A stretch of DNA of 64,000 bases, taken from contig JAHLEZ010000010.1 of assembly GCA_020726505.1 (NCBI GenBank), positions 1,054,001 through 1,118,000 of the forward strand. Direction: 5' to 3'. Made by a program: the position numbers and the translations under genes. This DNA is from Leptodontidium sp. MPI-SDFR-AT-0119. Lineage: Eukaryota; Ascomycota; Leotiomycetes; Helotiales; Leptodontidiaceae. Each line of letters starts with the position of its first letter. Position 1 is the stretch's first letter. Positions 34,246-45,752 of this stretch are shown in pieces. The notes under the pieces were generated by a model. It saw nothing but the letters and a program-made list of their open reading frames with translations, was not told the origin of the DNA and did no database searches.

Positions 34246-36482
34246 TCATTTTGCAAGGGGCGCGGGGCCGGGCTTCTCGTCCGCAAGGAGTTTCTTCAGT
34301 GCCTCGACTGTGATCTCCAACACCTCCTGGCTTCTGGACTTCTTCAGACACTCCTTTAAAGCGTCGACCCCGCCAGCCTCCTTCACTTTCTTGACTCCCC
34401 ACTCCCCGACCTTTCCTGGTGCCGTCATCACGTTTAGAACGCAAACGATGCCTCGATGCCGTAACTCCTCTTGATCTTCTTTACAAAGTCCTAGCAAGAG
34501 CGGTACGCCTCGATCTCGTTCCAAGATAGCATTGACGGCAGTGTCCCATTCTGTGAGACTCGCCATCGCACCGCCAGCTGCTCGTCTCGTTTCGAAGTCC
34601 TCGGAATCGGTCAGCGCGAGCAGGATGTGCATCCGTTGACTAGCCTGCCTGCCTCCATCTGCGAACTTCGCGACACCTTCTGGTGCTTGCATGAGATTGC
34701 AGATCAGCTCGACTGTAGCTCGGGTCACTAATTTGTTGTTTGATAGGAGCAGTTCTTCGATTTGCGGGAAGGCGATCCGGATTATAGGGTTTCGAGCCGT
34801 GTCATCTGTTGAGGCGAGGTTGGTTAGTGCGAGGAGGGACTCGAATACTGGAAGGAGGTCCCGATGCTCGACTGTGGGATCGTCTCCGAGGATGAGAAGA
34901 AGAGGCCGAACGGCAGAAGTTACGGAGAGTGGATTGGAGCCTCCAAATACATGTTGAGGGTTGGTGGATATAAGAATACGGGCCAGTGCGTGAGCTGTCG
35001 TTCTCTGTGCTGGGACATTGTCGGTTGGGAAGACGGAGTAGGCGTGGAGGAGAAGCTTCACGGCCCCTTGTTGGGCCATCTGTCCCCGGATTTTGGTAGT
35101 CCTCGCGAGTGAGTTGACAATCGAAACAACTAGCATCAGCGAGGCAGCTGATCCGTGCTGGCTGTGCGTGACGAGAATTGGAATTACGCCAGCCTCAAAT
35201 ACAGCTTGACAGCGTTTCGCGACATTCTCATCATCGTTTAGTGGATCTGGCTTGGAAGATTTTGAGGCGTTGGCATATGCCTTGAGTTGAGTCATGCGTT
35301 TCTGTTCCTCTGTGAGGGATGGTTGATAGGTAGTCAAGTTGACCAAAATGGTAAGTGCTCCGTAGGTTGCTGGTGACTTCGCCGGTGACGATCCTAGAGC
35401 CTTGATCAAGTTCTTCAAAAAGGCTTTATCAGAAGCCAAACTTTGCTTGACTTTTGGTTGCAGGGAGGCATAAGCTAAGCCCTCTATCGAGCTGTTTTGG
35501 GAAGTGCTTGTAGATATCATGTTCCTGAACATATCTGAGAGGTCCTCGATACTAGTCGTTGCTGGCTGTATCCGCTCCTCTTCTCCAGCAGTTGGGGCCG
35601 ATGTGACAGCCTTCAATCCTGAAGTTAGTTAGAATACTTGCATAGATGGTGGAATGCATCTTTTATGAGACGAAAGACAAAAGACATCAAGATAGTACCC
35701 ACCTGTAGCTTAGCCAAAACAACAGCTGCCAGATTTCTGACCTCCTCAGAATGAATCCGCTGTTGAAGAGAGCCATCCTCCACAACTTCGCGTCTTTCAG
35801 GAGAAGCAACATCGACAGTAGAAGGAACATCGGTGACGATTTCGTCCAGCCACTCCGCGCAGTATTTCTTGATGGCCTCTCGGCAGGGTGTGTTCATGCA
35901 GGCTGCATTGAGCATTTCCAAAGCAGCTTGCTCGACCTTTCTGCTCTTCCACTTTCGTCTCATGAGAGGTCCGAGACTAACGACAAATCCTTCGCTCAAA
36001 AACAAGTCGGCTATGACATCTGGAACGATAGGGAAGAGTGAGGCCGCAACAGAAAACGCAGTAATGAAGTCATCATAAGTGCCTTTGCCAACGGTTGTGT
36101 GGAAGAAGCTTGAAAGCGCCTCAACTCCCTTATCTCCGGCAGCTTTAAGATATGCTGATGTAGTCAGAGTTGCGTGACCTCGTACAGTCGGCGGCTGTCT
36201 CATGTCCAGGTAGCCCAATATGGTCTCAACACAATCTGTGTCGACCAGTTCGTAGAGAGGTTTATGTGGCTCCGTAGATCTGGTTTCCATGGAGGAATCA
36301 TCCGTAAGCAGTTTGGTGAGAGTATTCAACTCTCTGCAAGTTTCCTCGTCCTCCTGTCCGCCTTCCATCAACCGAGCAAGAAGCAGTAATGTCTGATCCT
36401 CCAGGGAGACATTTGCTTGCTCAACAGCTTCCGAGGTTGCAGGTACGCTAGGATCAGCACCCGGTACAAGTTGAGAAGACAT
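34246..36482 (-). CDS. she4: UCS-domain myosin chaperone (UNC-45 / SHE4 / CRO1)
   Basis: Two exons, 35703-36482 and 34246-35610, encode about 714 residues built of armadillo-like helical repeats. The exon 1 product has the fungal central region (Thr-Val-Arg-Gly-His-Ala-Thr-Leu, Arg-Lys-Trp-Lys-Ser-Arg-Lys-Val-Glu). Exon 2 begins with the conserved Gln-Pro-Ala-Thr-Thr-Ser-Ile-Glu-Asp-Leu linker and continues into the UCS domain (Ala-Leu-Thr-Ile-Leu-Val-Asn-Leu, Arg-Ala-Ala-Gly-Gly-Ala-Met-Ala-Ser-Leu-Thr). UCS proteins fold and stabilise myosin motor domains; in Podospora CRO1 is needed for cytokinesis and the switch between syncytial and cellular states. The intron border is ambiguous: a GTGGGT donor with a GAAG acceptor gives 714 residues, or a GTACTA donor at 35698 with a TTCAG acceptor at 35619 gives 718. 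Both keep frame. Confidence 0.92.
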
Positions 36483-37068
36483 TTTGGTAACACTCGATTC
36501 TCTCGATAGGAATGATGGATTGTGATGGCTAAGAGGATGAGAGGAGGGGCGTTGTGAACTTTATACGAAGGCGGGCGGCATTGAAATCCGGCCATTTAAA
36601 AGCTTGGCGAGGAACACCAAAATACCATCGTTTTCAAAAGCGTGCATCCGAGAATTCCACTATTAAATTAAATTCTCTCTTATGAAGGTTAAATTCTAAT
36701 ATCTAAATTTCATATAAATAAAATATTTACATTTATTAATGTCGTGAAAACGTATGATAACTTTGGAAGTCGAGGGTTTTGCTGCGACAAACTCTCGCTT
36801 AACCAGATGCCCGCCTTCGAACAAATAGCCTCGTCACGGGACCAGGCGTCATAGATCAACGGGAAATTCGCGAAGGGAGGAAACGCATTCCTGACGCTGA
36901 TTCGAACAACAAAGAAGATATATTCACCCAGCTGGACTGGCTAAGGCTTGCGGGTAGTAAACTGGAGGTGGATCCACAAGAACACGGTCTGCGGACTTCA
37001 ATACCTTTCACCATCTACATCGAAGTCTTCCGAGTCCTCAAGGCTGACATGCGTCATCTGGCTCCAAC
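36483..37068. other. Divergent promoter of the UCS chaperone and TFB4 genes
   Basis: This stretch of about 590 bp holds the promoters of both flanking genes. Bases 36660-36740 are very AT-rich (TATTAAATTAAATT and similar). No gene was seen. Confidence 0.6.
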
Positions 37069-38254
37069 ATGAACGCGGTAGATGGTTCAGAGCATTATGA
37101 AGTCGCTTCTACGGGTCTGTATATTTCCCCTGATCTAGTATTATAGTCTAATACCCTCTGCAGCGGCAACCCCATCTCTCCTGGTCATCGTCCTCGATAC
37201 CAACCCGCACGCCTGGGCCCTCCTCAAATCCACCCTCCCCCTCTCGAAAGCCATAGCCAACATTCTCGTCTTCATAAACGCTCACCTAGCATTCAATAAC
37301 TCAAACCAAGTCGCCGTAGTAGCATCCCACAGCCACCGCGCAGCATGGCTTTATCCCCGCCCTCCCTCGAACTCCGAAGATGTAGAAATGTCAGACAGGA
37401 CAGCTTCGAATCTCGACAATGCGAATAAATACCGCCCCTTCGCCCTCATAGAAGACAGTCTTCTCACTTCCCTCCGCGAACTCATAGCTGCTACGACAGA
37501 AGCTGATGTGGGAACCACAACTACGACACAGATGGCCGGAGCTCTCACACTGGCATTATCATACATTAACAAAGCATCCACAGCCTACTCCGGCGTAACG
37601 ACCGAACAGAAACCAGTTGCCCCGACTGCAGAGAGCACAGATGTCGTTGGTCTGCAGAGCCGTATACTTGTCGTGTCTGTATCAGGAGACCTGGCACACC
37701 AGTATATCCCCATAATGAACACTACATTCGCGGCGCAGCGGTTAAGGATACCTATCGATATATTGAAGCTGGCGGGAGATACGGTGTTCTTACAGCAAGC
37801 TTCGGATGCTACGAAGGGGGTGTATATGCAATTGCGGAACCTAGAGGGCCTGTTACAGTACCTGATGATGGCCTTTCTCCCAGATCAGATAGCGAGGAAG
37901 CATCTTGTTGCTCCAACGCAAGAGGTTGTGGATTTCAGAGCTGCGTGTTTCTGCCATAGGAGGGTGGTGGATATAGGATTCGTGTGCAGTATTTGCTTGA
38001 GCAGTAAGTGGTTCTTGGCCATCTTGATTTTGACTTCATTCATAAATCATTTGAGCATCTCGCTGATCTGACACGCTGCAATAGTTTTTTGCTCGCCTCC
38101 AGAAGGAGCGATATGCTTGACTTGCTCTACACATCTGGCGTTAGGTAACTATGGTGCAAAGCCAGCAGTTGTGCCTCGAAAGAAGAAGAAAAAGAAGAGG
38201 ATAAATGGAGTGGAAACTGGGAGTGCAAGAGGGACGCCAGCACCTGGGGAATAG
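37069..38254 (+). CDS. tfb4: TFIIH core subunit TFB4 (p34)
   Basis: Exons 37069-37114, 37164-38003 and 38085-38254 encode 351 residues. The N-terminal von Willebrand A-like domain is marked by Pro-Ser-Leu-Leu-Val-Ile-Val-Leu-Asp-Thr-Asn-Pro, Leu-Pro-Leu-Ser-Lys-Ala-Ile-Ala-Asn and Ala-His-Leu-Ala-Phe-Asn-Asn. The C-terminal C4 zinc knuckle appears as Cys-Phe-Cys-His-Arg-Arg, then Cys-Ser-Ile-Cys-Leu-Ser and Cys-Leu-Thr-Cys. A lysine-rich tail follows (Arg-Lys-Lys-Lys-Lys-Lys-Lys). TFB4 binds SSL1/p44 in the TFIIH core used for promoter opening and nucleotide excision repair. The 46-nt first exon carries the start Met-Asn-Ala-Val-Asp-Gly-Ser-Glu-His-Tyr-Glu; its donor is an unusual GTCTGT. The C-terminal half of the zinc knuckle is encoded by the last exon. 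Confidence 0.95.
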
Positions 38255-38741
38255 AGAAAGTCATCCGTGGTCATCATCAGAATGGAGGACGTCTTCATCA
38301 TTGGAGATGGTCACATGAGCCAATTGTCTGTATATTTGATTCAATTAAGATCATTACTGAATAGCCACCTTACAACTAACCATGTACTTGTAACGCTCTG
38401 AGCTCGAAATTTCTTGTCAAGTTTAAGTTGGGAGCTCAAGAGTCAGGTATCGTAGTGTTCTTTATAGAGTCTTCATTGCGCGTAGCAAGCATGTGTGGAT
38501 GCATTCCCTTGAAACAATCTTCGCCAGGCTACTTAGGAGACATCGGCCTTCTGAAATATCATGACGGTTCTGGTTGATGTATCCTTCCATGCAGACCACC
38601 AACAATGCAATTTTATGCCATAGGGCATTCGTAAGTCATAACCTCGCCCATACGAAGTCTGTGCCATCTACCAAACGCCATGCTAAAAGGACAACGATCT
38701 TTTTCCGACAGAGTAAGCCGGAGGGGTGGTGTTGCTGCTCA
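38255..38741. other. Intergenic between convergent TFB4 and threonine aspartase genes
   Basis: About 490 bp of 3' flanks. No structure was seen. Confidence 0.55.
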
Positions 38742-40846
38742 TCAATCGACTCGAATCTTTCTCCCTCCTTGCACAACCCCACCATGATCGCCAATTCTCG
38801 ACATCACACATTTTGCCTCCCTTTCTCTTGAATGCATGGATGCTAAGGCGAAAGAGTCGGTATTATGTGCAAAATGGAGGAAGAATCCGTAGGGGGTCTT
38901 CTTGACAGCCATTACACCAATAGCACCAGCCGAGTTGCTCCCTACAACTCCTGGGTGGCCCATGAAATCGGCTTGCACGAAAGATACCATGGCTTCTTCC
39001 TCTGTAGCATCGATATCTGCACCGCCCTCGGCACGTCTGGTGTTGTGGTACAGCCTCTCCGCGCACCGTTGCGAAGCCATAGTAGTTGCCATGTGCTCAC
39101 CAGTACCACTAGTAACAGCCGCCACAGTGACGCTCTCCTCATCTGCTTCGTCAGCTGGGATGACTGCGCTTCCAATGCCCACAAGAGCAGCAGGTCCAAC
39201 CCGGCCACGGTGCTTCATACCGATACCTCCAGAAGACGATCCTGCGGCGATATGCCCGTACATGTCGATGGCAATTGCACCAACCGTATCTGTAATGGCA
39301 TCTTCCTCTCCTCTTCGAGTCAGTTTCCGTGGAGATTCTGCAGTACCCTCTTCGAAGAAAGCACGAGAGGGTCTTATCTCAGATGCTTCTGTTTCGCCAG
39401 GAGACCACTGGCCATCGCTGCTACCAGGCCTAGGAGGGTCATTTAACAAGAACTCGCTGTTGCTCATTGAAACCTCAGGCGGACTTTTGTGTAAGTCGGT
39501 ATTGGGGCCAAGCAACGAGTGTGTGCGTCTTTCCTCGCTGGGATGGCTTGCATACCGTGGACGCTTCGCTGGGAGCCCTGTTGGTGACTGACCGCGAGTG
39601 CGTGAGCCGGTAGAGCTGGGGAATGTTGAAGGGCTGGGAGAACGAAGAGAAGGGCATGGGTCTTGATTGCATAGCTCTCGTCCTGGCGTAACTTGGGGGG
39701 AGACTGCGGGAGAGTCTGGCTGGCCCTCATTCCATGTACCATTTACGATGGCATTTGTGTGATCCCGTCGCTGCTTCGCTCTGACCCGCTCTTCATACTC
39801 GACGTCTACCACGTCCGCTTGGCTGTTGCTTGCGCTTGAGCCTGGTGTCATACGACCACCACTTTCAACACGTCGCAAATCCTCTCGCCACCGTACATAG
39901 CGGTCTCGAGCATTGCGAGAAACAAGCATCTCATGAGGAACAACAGGAATTCCATGCTCCCATGCGAAGTCCGTAGCACCTTGACCAACGAGGAGGTTTG
40001 GAGGAACTCTGCGAAGGGAAAGTGGCTTGCTAGATGCTTCAAGAATAGCTCGAGCCAAATGAATTGGATTTTTTATCTCTGAACAATGCGTTAGAATTGC
40101 TTTAGAGTAAAGTTGAACGGAACTTACGAGCGGTAGCACCACATGCACCACTTCTACCAAGGTAATCGACGACGGTAGCATCACATTCTACGACCCCATC
40201 GATTGCTAGATTGCTACCATAACCGGCATTGGTAATCTCTTTGTCTTCGAGCACTTTGATAGCGGCTTCGACTGCGTCAACAGCGGTTCCGCCTCCTTGC
40301 AGAACACGCATGGCCATTCGAGCAGCACTGCAAAAACATCAGCACGTTCGAATTACATTGTTCGTAATTCGGTCCAACGTACCTATCACATGCCCCAAGA
40401 TGAATATGCTCATTGGTCGTACTGTGGTAGCCCGCACCTGCATGGACGAAGATCGCAGCTACATTGCCTTGCTGGTTTGACTGTTGGCTTCTTCTGAACA
40501 ATCTATCGGCTGCTCCGTCCATGTTTGGGTTGAAATCTGGTATATGAGATCGAGGTTGGGAAGATGTAGGTGGAGGTGATGTCAATGGTTCCCACACCTT
40601 TGGATCGCTCAGGGATGGTGAAGGGATGATCTCGATATGCCGTTGTTGAGATTTGCAGAACGAGGTTTTTAGGCTTTCACGTATCTTTCGAAGCTGCTTG
40701 CGAGCGCCTCTGAAGTTTGGAGAGGATGCGGAATCTCGAGTTCGCTGATCAAGGTATTGCATGGAAATAGTTGGTGCTTGAAGAAGGAAGTGAGAGCCCA
40801 AAGGACCAGAAACGAAGAAGCACTGTGTATTCTTCTGCTGCGGCAA
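38742..40846 (-). CDS. Threonine aspartase-like Ntn hydrolase (asparaginase 2 family)
   Basis: Exons 40383-40846, 40128-40327 and 38742-40078 encode 666 residues in this model. The family core is clear: Val-His-Ala-Gly-Ala-Gly near the N-terminus, Gly-Gly-Gly-Thr-Ala-Val-Asp-Ala-Val-Glu-Ala-Ala, and Asn-Ala-Gly-Tyr-Gly-Ser-Asn-Leu. The autocleavage site is Asp-Thr-Val-Gly-Ala with the nucleophile at about Thr486, and Gly-Val-Val-Gly-Ser-Asn-Ser-Ala-Gly follows later. Precursors of this type cut themselves before the threonine, which becomes the N-terminus of the beta chain. Human taspase 1 cleaves MLL; the fungal substrate is unknown. A Ser/Pro-rich insert of about 190 residues lies just before the cleavage site, far longer than the taspase loop. 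The first 100 residues lack family similarity, so a start at an internal Met is possible. Confidence 0.9.
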
Positions 40847-41822
40847 TGAACAACAGTAGATCGGGGCTTGATGAAGGAGTTGATGAGGCTCGAAAGGTCG
40901 TGGTCTGTCCGGGTCTGATGTCTTCGTATTGGCGATATCGTTGAGTCAAATGACACCGGATTCTGGGGGAACAATTTAAGAGTATTTTGAGTGCCTGCAA
41001 GTATGAAGGGAGAAATTGTTGTTGTTCGTTACACTAGGAATAGGGAAAAAGATCTGGGAGGAGTGATGTTGTATCTCAGGAGTGAATTCGGCGGACCTTG
41101 GACACGCTGTTAGCATAACAGCAAGCCAAAGCTCACTCTAGGGTAGAACCTCGAAGTCTGCTGCCAAAACAAATTGCAGGTGTTGCCGTCCTAGGAAGTA
41201 TGAGGCTCGATCCAATGCATGAATATGCCCAATTTTGAGGATTCGACTTGGAATGAAATGTTTGATAGCGAGTGTGGAATGATCCTGAGGGGTCCTTGCA
41301 GGTATAGAGAACCCCAACAAGTGAAACGAGTGACTTTTATAGTGAAAGGCTTAGAAACAGCACAGAAGGATATGGGTGTTGATGTTGAGAGATGGAAGGC
41401 TGAAGAGTTCGAAGACGAAGAAAACAATGGATGAACCAAGTCAACTCTGCATCAGGAAGTCGCAGTCCATTGCTAACTAAATACATAATACTCGCGCATC
41501 CCCTTTTTCTCGGTCAACCTCAACTCTGCAAATATGGCTCCTATCGAGAGGAAGGAACCTCCTTGAGGACTGATATTGTGGTCGTTGCAGGATGGCACGT
41601 GATCTGAAAGTCCCCACCATTGCTCGTCGGAGGCGGCGGGGTTGGGTTGGCTGGCGATTAGACGATGGCACACGTACTGCCTGGGCAGTCATCTTCCGTC
41701 TGAGGACCGTCAAGTACCTGCAACCCAACGACCTCCAATCCAAGATCCAGGAGCTCCTTTCCAAAGCGGTCGCATAACTTCTCCGAAGAGGTGGAAGTGC
41801 TCTGCACAGCCTTTACCCCAAC
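40847..41822. other. Divergent promoter region of the threonine aspartase and ARP3 genes
   Basis: Nearly 1 kb between two outward-facing starts. The open frames here have no motif. No repeats or RNA genes were seen. Confidence 0.55.
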
Positions 41823-43495
41823 ATGGCTTCCCATACTCCAGCCGTTGTCATGGACAAGTAGGTGCTCCCAAACCTATCTAGAATGCAGCTCTCCACGAGG
41901 GAGGACTGTGTGTGGATATGCGCATTGAATGAAGCTGACTATGTGTTTCCAGCGGTACCGGTTTCTCCAAGCTCGGTGAGCACTCTATGGCGATGTCTGA
42001 CACAATTCAGAAGCTGACGAATACACAGGCTTCGCAGGCAACGATTCCCCCTCCTTCGTCTTTCCAACAGCGATTGCAACCAAAGGTCCGGCTGGTAGTG
42101 CTGGTGGAGGTTCTGGATCCGGGCGCCCAGCTGTGGCCAACAAGCCGTCATATCTCACTGGGGGTGCTGGGCAGGGTGGGCATCTCAACATGAAGCGTGG
42201 GACTGAGGATCTGGACTTCTTCATCGGTGATGAAGCCCTTGCCGCAGCCAATGGACCAGGTGTGTACGAGGATGGCAAGATGGAAACGGCACACTGACTT
42301 TGCAAGGTTACAACATCAACTATCCTATTCGTCATGGTCAGATTGAAAACTGGGTGAATACAAGCCGTCATTTAGAATTTGAGTACCATAGTTAACATGA
42401 GTAGGATTACATGGAGAGATTCTGGTCAAATTCGATCTTCAAATACCTTCGAGTTGAGCCGGAAGACCATTATTTCCTGCTAACTGAGCCTGTGAGCTTT
42501 ACTACACCCACAAACTAGGGTATCTGCTGACAGCGCTGGTAGCCTCTCAACCCTCCCGAGAATCGCGAGAATACAGCCGAAATCATGTTCGAGTCTTTCA
42601 ACTGTGCTGGACTCTATATTGCGGTACAAGCGGTGTTGGCTCTGGCGGCTTCTTGGACGTCGTCAAAGGTCTCAGATCGTTCTTTAACGGGAACGGTTAT
42701 TGATTCTGGAGATGGCGTTACTCACGTCATTCCAGTTGCTGAGGGTTACGTTATTGGGTCATCGATCAAATCCATCCCCATCGCTGGCCGAGATATCACT
42801 TATTTCGTCCAATCCCTGTTGCGAGACAGAGGCGAGCCCGATTCATCCCTAAAGACAGCTGGTGAGATCAAGGAGGAATACTGCTACGTTTGCCCAGATA
42901 TTGTCAAGGAATTCTCTCGTTTCGACCGAGACCCTACACGGTTCGCGAAGCATCAAGTCACTCAACCAGGTGGCCGTAAAGTGACCGTCGATGTTGGCTA
43001 TGAGCGTTTCCTTGCGCCGGAAATCTTCTTCAATCCCGAAATCTACTCCTCCGACTTCTTGACCCCGCTCCCCACTGTTGTTGACGGTGTCATTCAGTCC
43101 TCGCCAATCGATGTTCGTCGAGGATTATACAAAAACATCGTCCTGTCAGGTGGAAGCACATTATACAAGGACTTTGGCCGACGACTACAACGTGATATCA
43201 AGCATCTGGTTGATGACAGAATCAAGGCAAGCGAAGCCCGAAGTGGAGGTGCGCGAAGCGGTGGTTTGGAAGTGCAAGTCATTTCTCACAAGCGCCAACG
43301 GCATGGCCCGTGGTTCGGTGGAAGCTTGTTGGGTCAAACCCCTGAATTCAGAAGCTACTGTCACACGAAGGCCGGTAAGTTAATCCACTCCAAGTCGTAG
43401 TGTTTTTTTACTAAGCACTTTGATCAGAATACGAAGAGATCGGCCCATCGATTGTTCGACGATTCGCATTGTTGGGAGGCCCAGGTGGATCATAG
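41823..43495 (+). CDS. arp3: Actin-related protein 3 (ARP2/3 complex)
   Basis: Seven exons (41823-41857, 41953-41975, 42029-42259, 42307-42353, 42405-42491, 42543-43374, 43428-43495) encode 440 residues; the second exon is only 23 nt. Actin-fold motifs are clear: [14 protein letters not shown] for phosphate loop 1, Ile-Asp-Ser-Gly-Asp-Gly-Val-Thr for loop 2, and [11 protein letters not shown]. The Arp3-specific Gly-Pro-Ser-Ile-Val-Arg-Arg C-terminus is present. ARP3 with ARP2 forms the template for branched actin nucleation. The fungal Gly-rich insert (about residues 38-65: [10 protein letters not shown]) makes it longer than the human protein (418). The intron-dense 5' half is usual for fungal actin-family genes. 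Confidence 0.97.
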
Positions 43496-44161
43496 GCGAC
43501 GACAAACAAAGCATTGGGAATTGGGTGAATGGGGGGATGAGGTTGAGTGGATGGCGATACGAACCGTGAACGAAAATGATAGATTTGAGAGAAACAAAAA
43601 GCCACATGAATATAAGAGAATTCAATCAAAAACAACCAGAATCGTCATATTGCTGTGACTTGAGAGGCTCGTGGTGCTTGACGACTCGGCTCGCCAAGAG
43701 CCGACTGTTGGGCTCTGAGCAGCGTGAAGAAAACGACCCAACTGTGAGTTTTCAAGGGCAAATGCATGATTACACTTGATGAAATTACATTCCGGTAATG
43801 GCACCCTGTGCAAGATGTATCTTGAGAACTCACAGTGTCAAAATAATCTTGAGAAGCCTTGGAACAAGGGGGCCGAGGTCTACCTCGGGAGGGTGGTTCT
43901 TCGGCAGATTATTGATCGGCTTCCCCGCAAGTCTGACAACAGACCTACCTAGGCACCGTATCATACCTAACGTTATTCTATTTGGCTATTTCTTATTTAT
44001 CGAGACTGGGTTGATGCTTCAGTTAATATAGATTTCCTATTGTTCATCTGTCAAACTCTCTTTCTTGAGCATTCACATCGATCTATCCAGTCGTAACATC
44101 AGCCTCTCGCTCATCTTGGCCCGTCCAACAACATCTTACCAACCGGTCACAATCCATCACA
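43496..44161. other. Intergenic, ARP3 3' flank and promoter of the isomerase gene
   Basis: This stretch of about 670 bp contains a CTACCTAGGCAC element near 43944-43955. No gene was seen. Confidence 0.55.
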
Positions 44162-45204
44162 ATGCCGAATAAGTACGAAGAAGTGATTGTAGAAATCACA
44201 GGCCAAATAGGCATCATCAAAGTACCATCTCAACCCCCTCTCGTGAAGCTTCCATTAAACATGCCACAGTTCAATCGCCCTAAGAGCTTGAATTCCTTCA
44301 CAGGCAAACTCTCACAAGAAACCATCTCTGCCATCCGAGAACTGAATGAGCATCCCGATACGGTATTCACAGTTCTCACTGGCGAAGGGAGATTCTTCTC
44401 TTCCGGCGCCGATGTTAGAGGTGAACTTGAGCGCCGTCCCAAAAGTCTCGACCGTGGCTCATGACATGTGAACAGGTTCTGGACTCGAAGCAAGCGAGGC
44501 ATACGCAAATGCTGGGGAAAAGAAGCTCGCGTTTCTACAGAGGTTCACTCCTGGTAAATCCCCTCCCTTTTATCCTACTAGATACCACTAATCCGACTCA
44601 TTACTCTAGCACTTGAGCTGCTCCGCTCCATCATCGACCACAAGAAAGTCTTCGTTCTGGCTCTCAACGGTCCAGCCGTTGGTGGCGGAGCTGCGTGGTT
44701 CACTGGAGTCTCAGATATCGTATTTGCCTCTACATCGTGCTACCTCCAAGTGCCATTCAGCGCTCTCGGGCTCGTTCCCGAAAATGGCTCAGCCATCAAC
44801 TTCGCCCAGAGCATGGGCGTGCATCGCGCGAACGATTTCCTCATGTTCGGCCGCAAACTCACAGCCAAGGAGCTCGAGGAGTGGGGAATCGTCAACCGAG
44901 TTTTCGAGAATGAGGGGTTCCAGCAAAGTGTTAAGGGGTTCTTGGAGGAGCAGTTGAAAACGAATGATCCGAAATCTATGATGGAGACGAAGAGGTTGCA
45001 GAATGCACCACTGAGAGATGGACGTTTGATTGCGGTGGTCAATGCTGTTGATGCGCTTGCGGAGAGGTTTGTGGAGAATGCTCCAATGGAGAGATTTGCG
45101 ATTAAGAAGAAGGAGATGGAGGGTATGTGCTCTTTCTGTTTTTGAAGACGATTACTAACAATTTTGCCGTAGCAAAATCGAAGAATCGGACTTCGAAGAT
45201 CTGA
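44162..45204 (+). CDS. Peroxisomal enoyl-CoA hydratase/isomerase (ECI/DCI-like)
   Basis: Five exons (44162-44221, 44270-44420, 44476-44553, 44610-45122, 45173-45204) encode 277 residues of the crotonase fold. The oxyanion-hole segments are Phe-Phe-Ser-Ser-Gly-Ala-Asp-Val-Arg-Gly and Asn-Gly-Pro-Ala-Val-Gly-Gly-Gly-Ala. The single Glu in Val-Pro-Glu-Asn-Gly-Ser, without a second catalytic Glu in the oxyanion loop, fits delta3,delta2-enoyl-CoA isomerase better than a hydratase. The C-terminal Ser-Lys-Ile is a plausible PTS1, so it should act in peroxisomal beta-oxidation of unsaturated fatty acids. That tripeptide lies in a 32-nt last exon; retaining the last intron would end the protein early without it. 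The first intron (48 nt) is a stop-free multiple of three, but splicing it gives the conserved Ile-Lys-Phe-Asn-Arg-Pro. Confidence 0.92.
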
Positions 45205-45752
45205 TCCATAGATGGTTTTTAGAGTGTAAAAATTAGTTCAGTCAAGCAGGGGTCGGGTATTTGAGGGACTCAATCGGGAATTTGTCTGATTCTGGTGGGT
45301 TCAGTTTCTATCATAGATGAAGCATAGTTTATGAGCTTAGTGATTCAGATATTTATGGTACGAAAACTGTTCAACTTCTTGAGCCTCTCCCGTGAGAGGA
45401 TGAAATTGCAGGTCTATAGGTTTGCGTGCTACCCTCTCGAATGAAGTCATGCATCAGTAGTTCTGATATTGTGGCGGCTGAGGATGGATGCTGCTAGCAT
45501 ATCATCCATTACTCAGTAACTGGGACACGACCCATCCAACTGGGCACATGTTGGCTCTTGCTATCCATGGTGTTATGAAAGCAAAGACTGCGATGGACAA
45601 TAAGGGTTTGGGAGGAAAGCACTGCGCTACACTCGGTATACACTTGAATATATGTGAACCTAGAAGAGCTGGAAAGGCATTTTATTATGCCTTTGAAAGC
45701 AGCTGATTTTCCTGAAGATTCTAGAAGAAAAACTGCCACTAGGTTTTTCGTC
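45205..45752. other. Intergenic between convergent isomerase and GST genes
   Basis: This 548-bp spacer between two gene 3' ends shows no supported feature. Confidence 0.55.
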
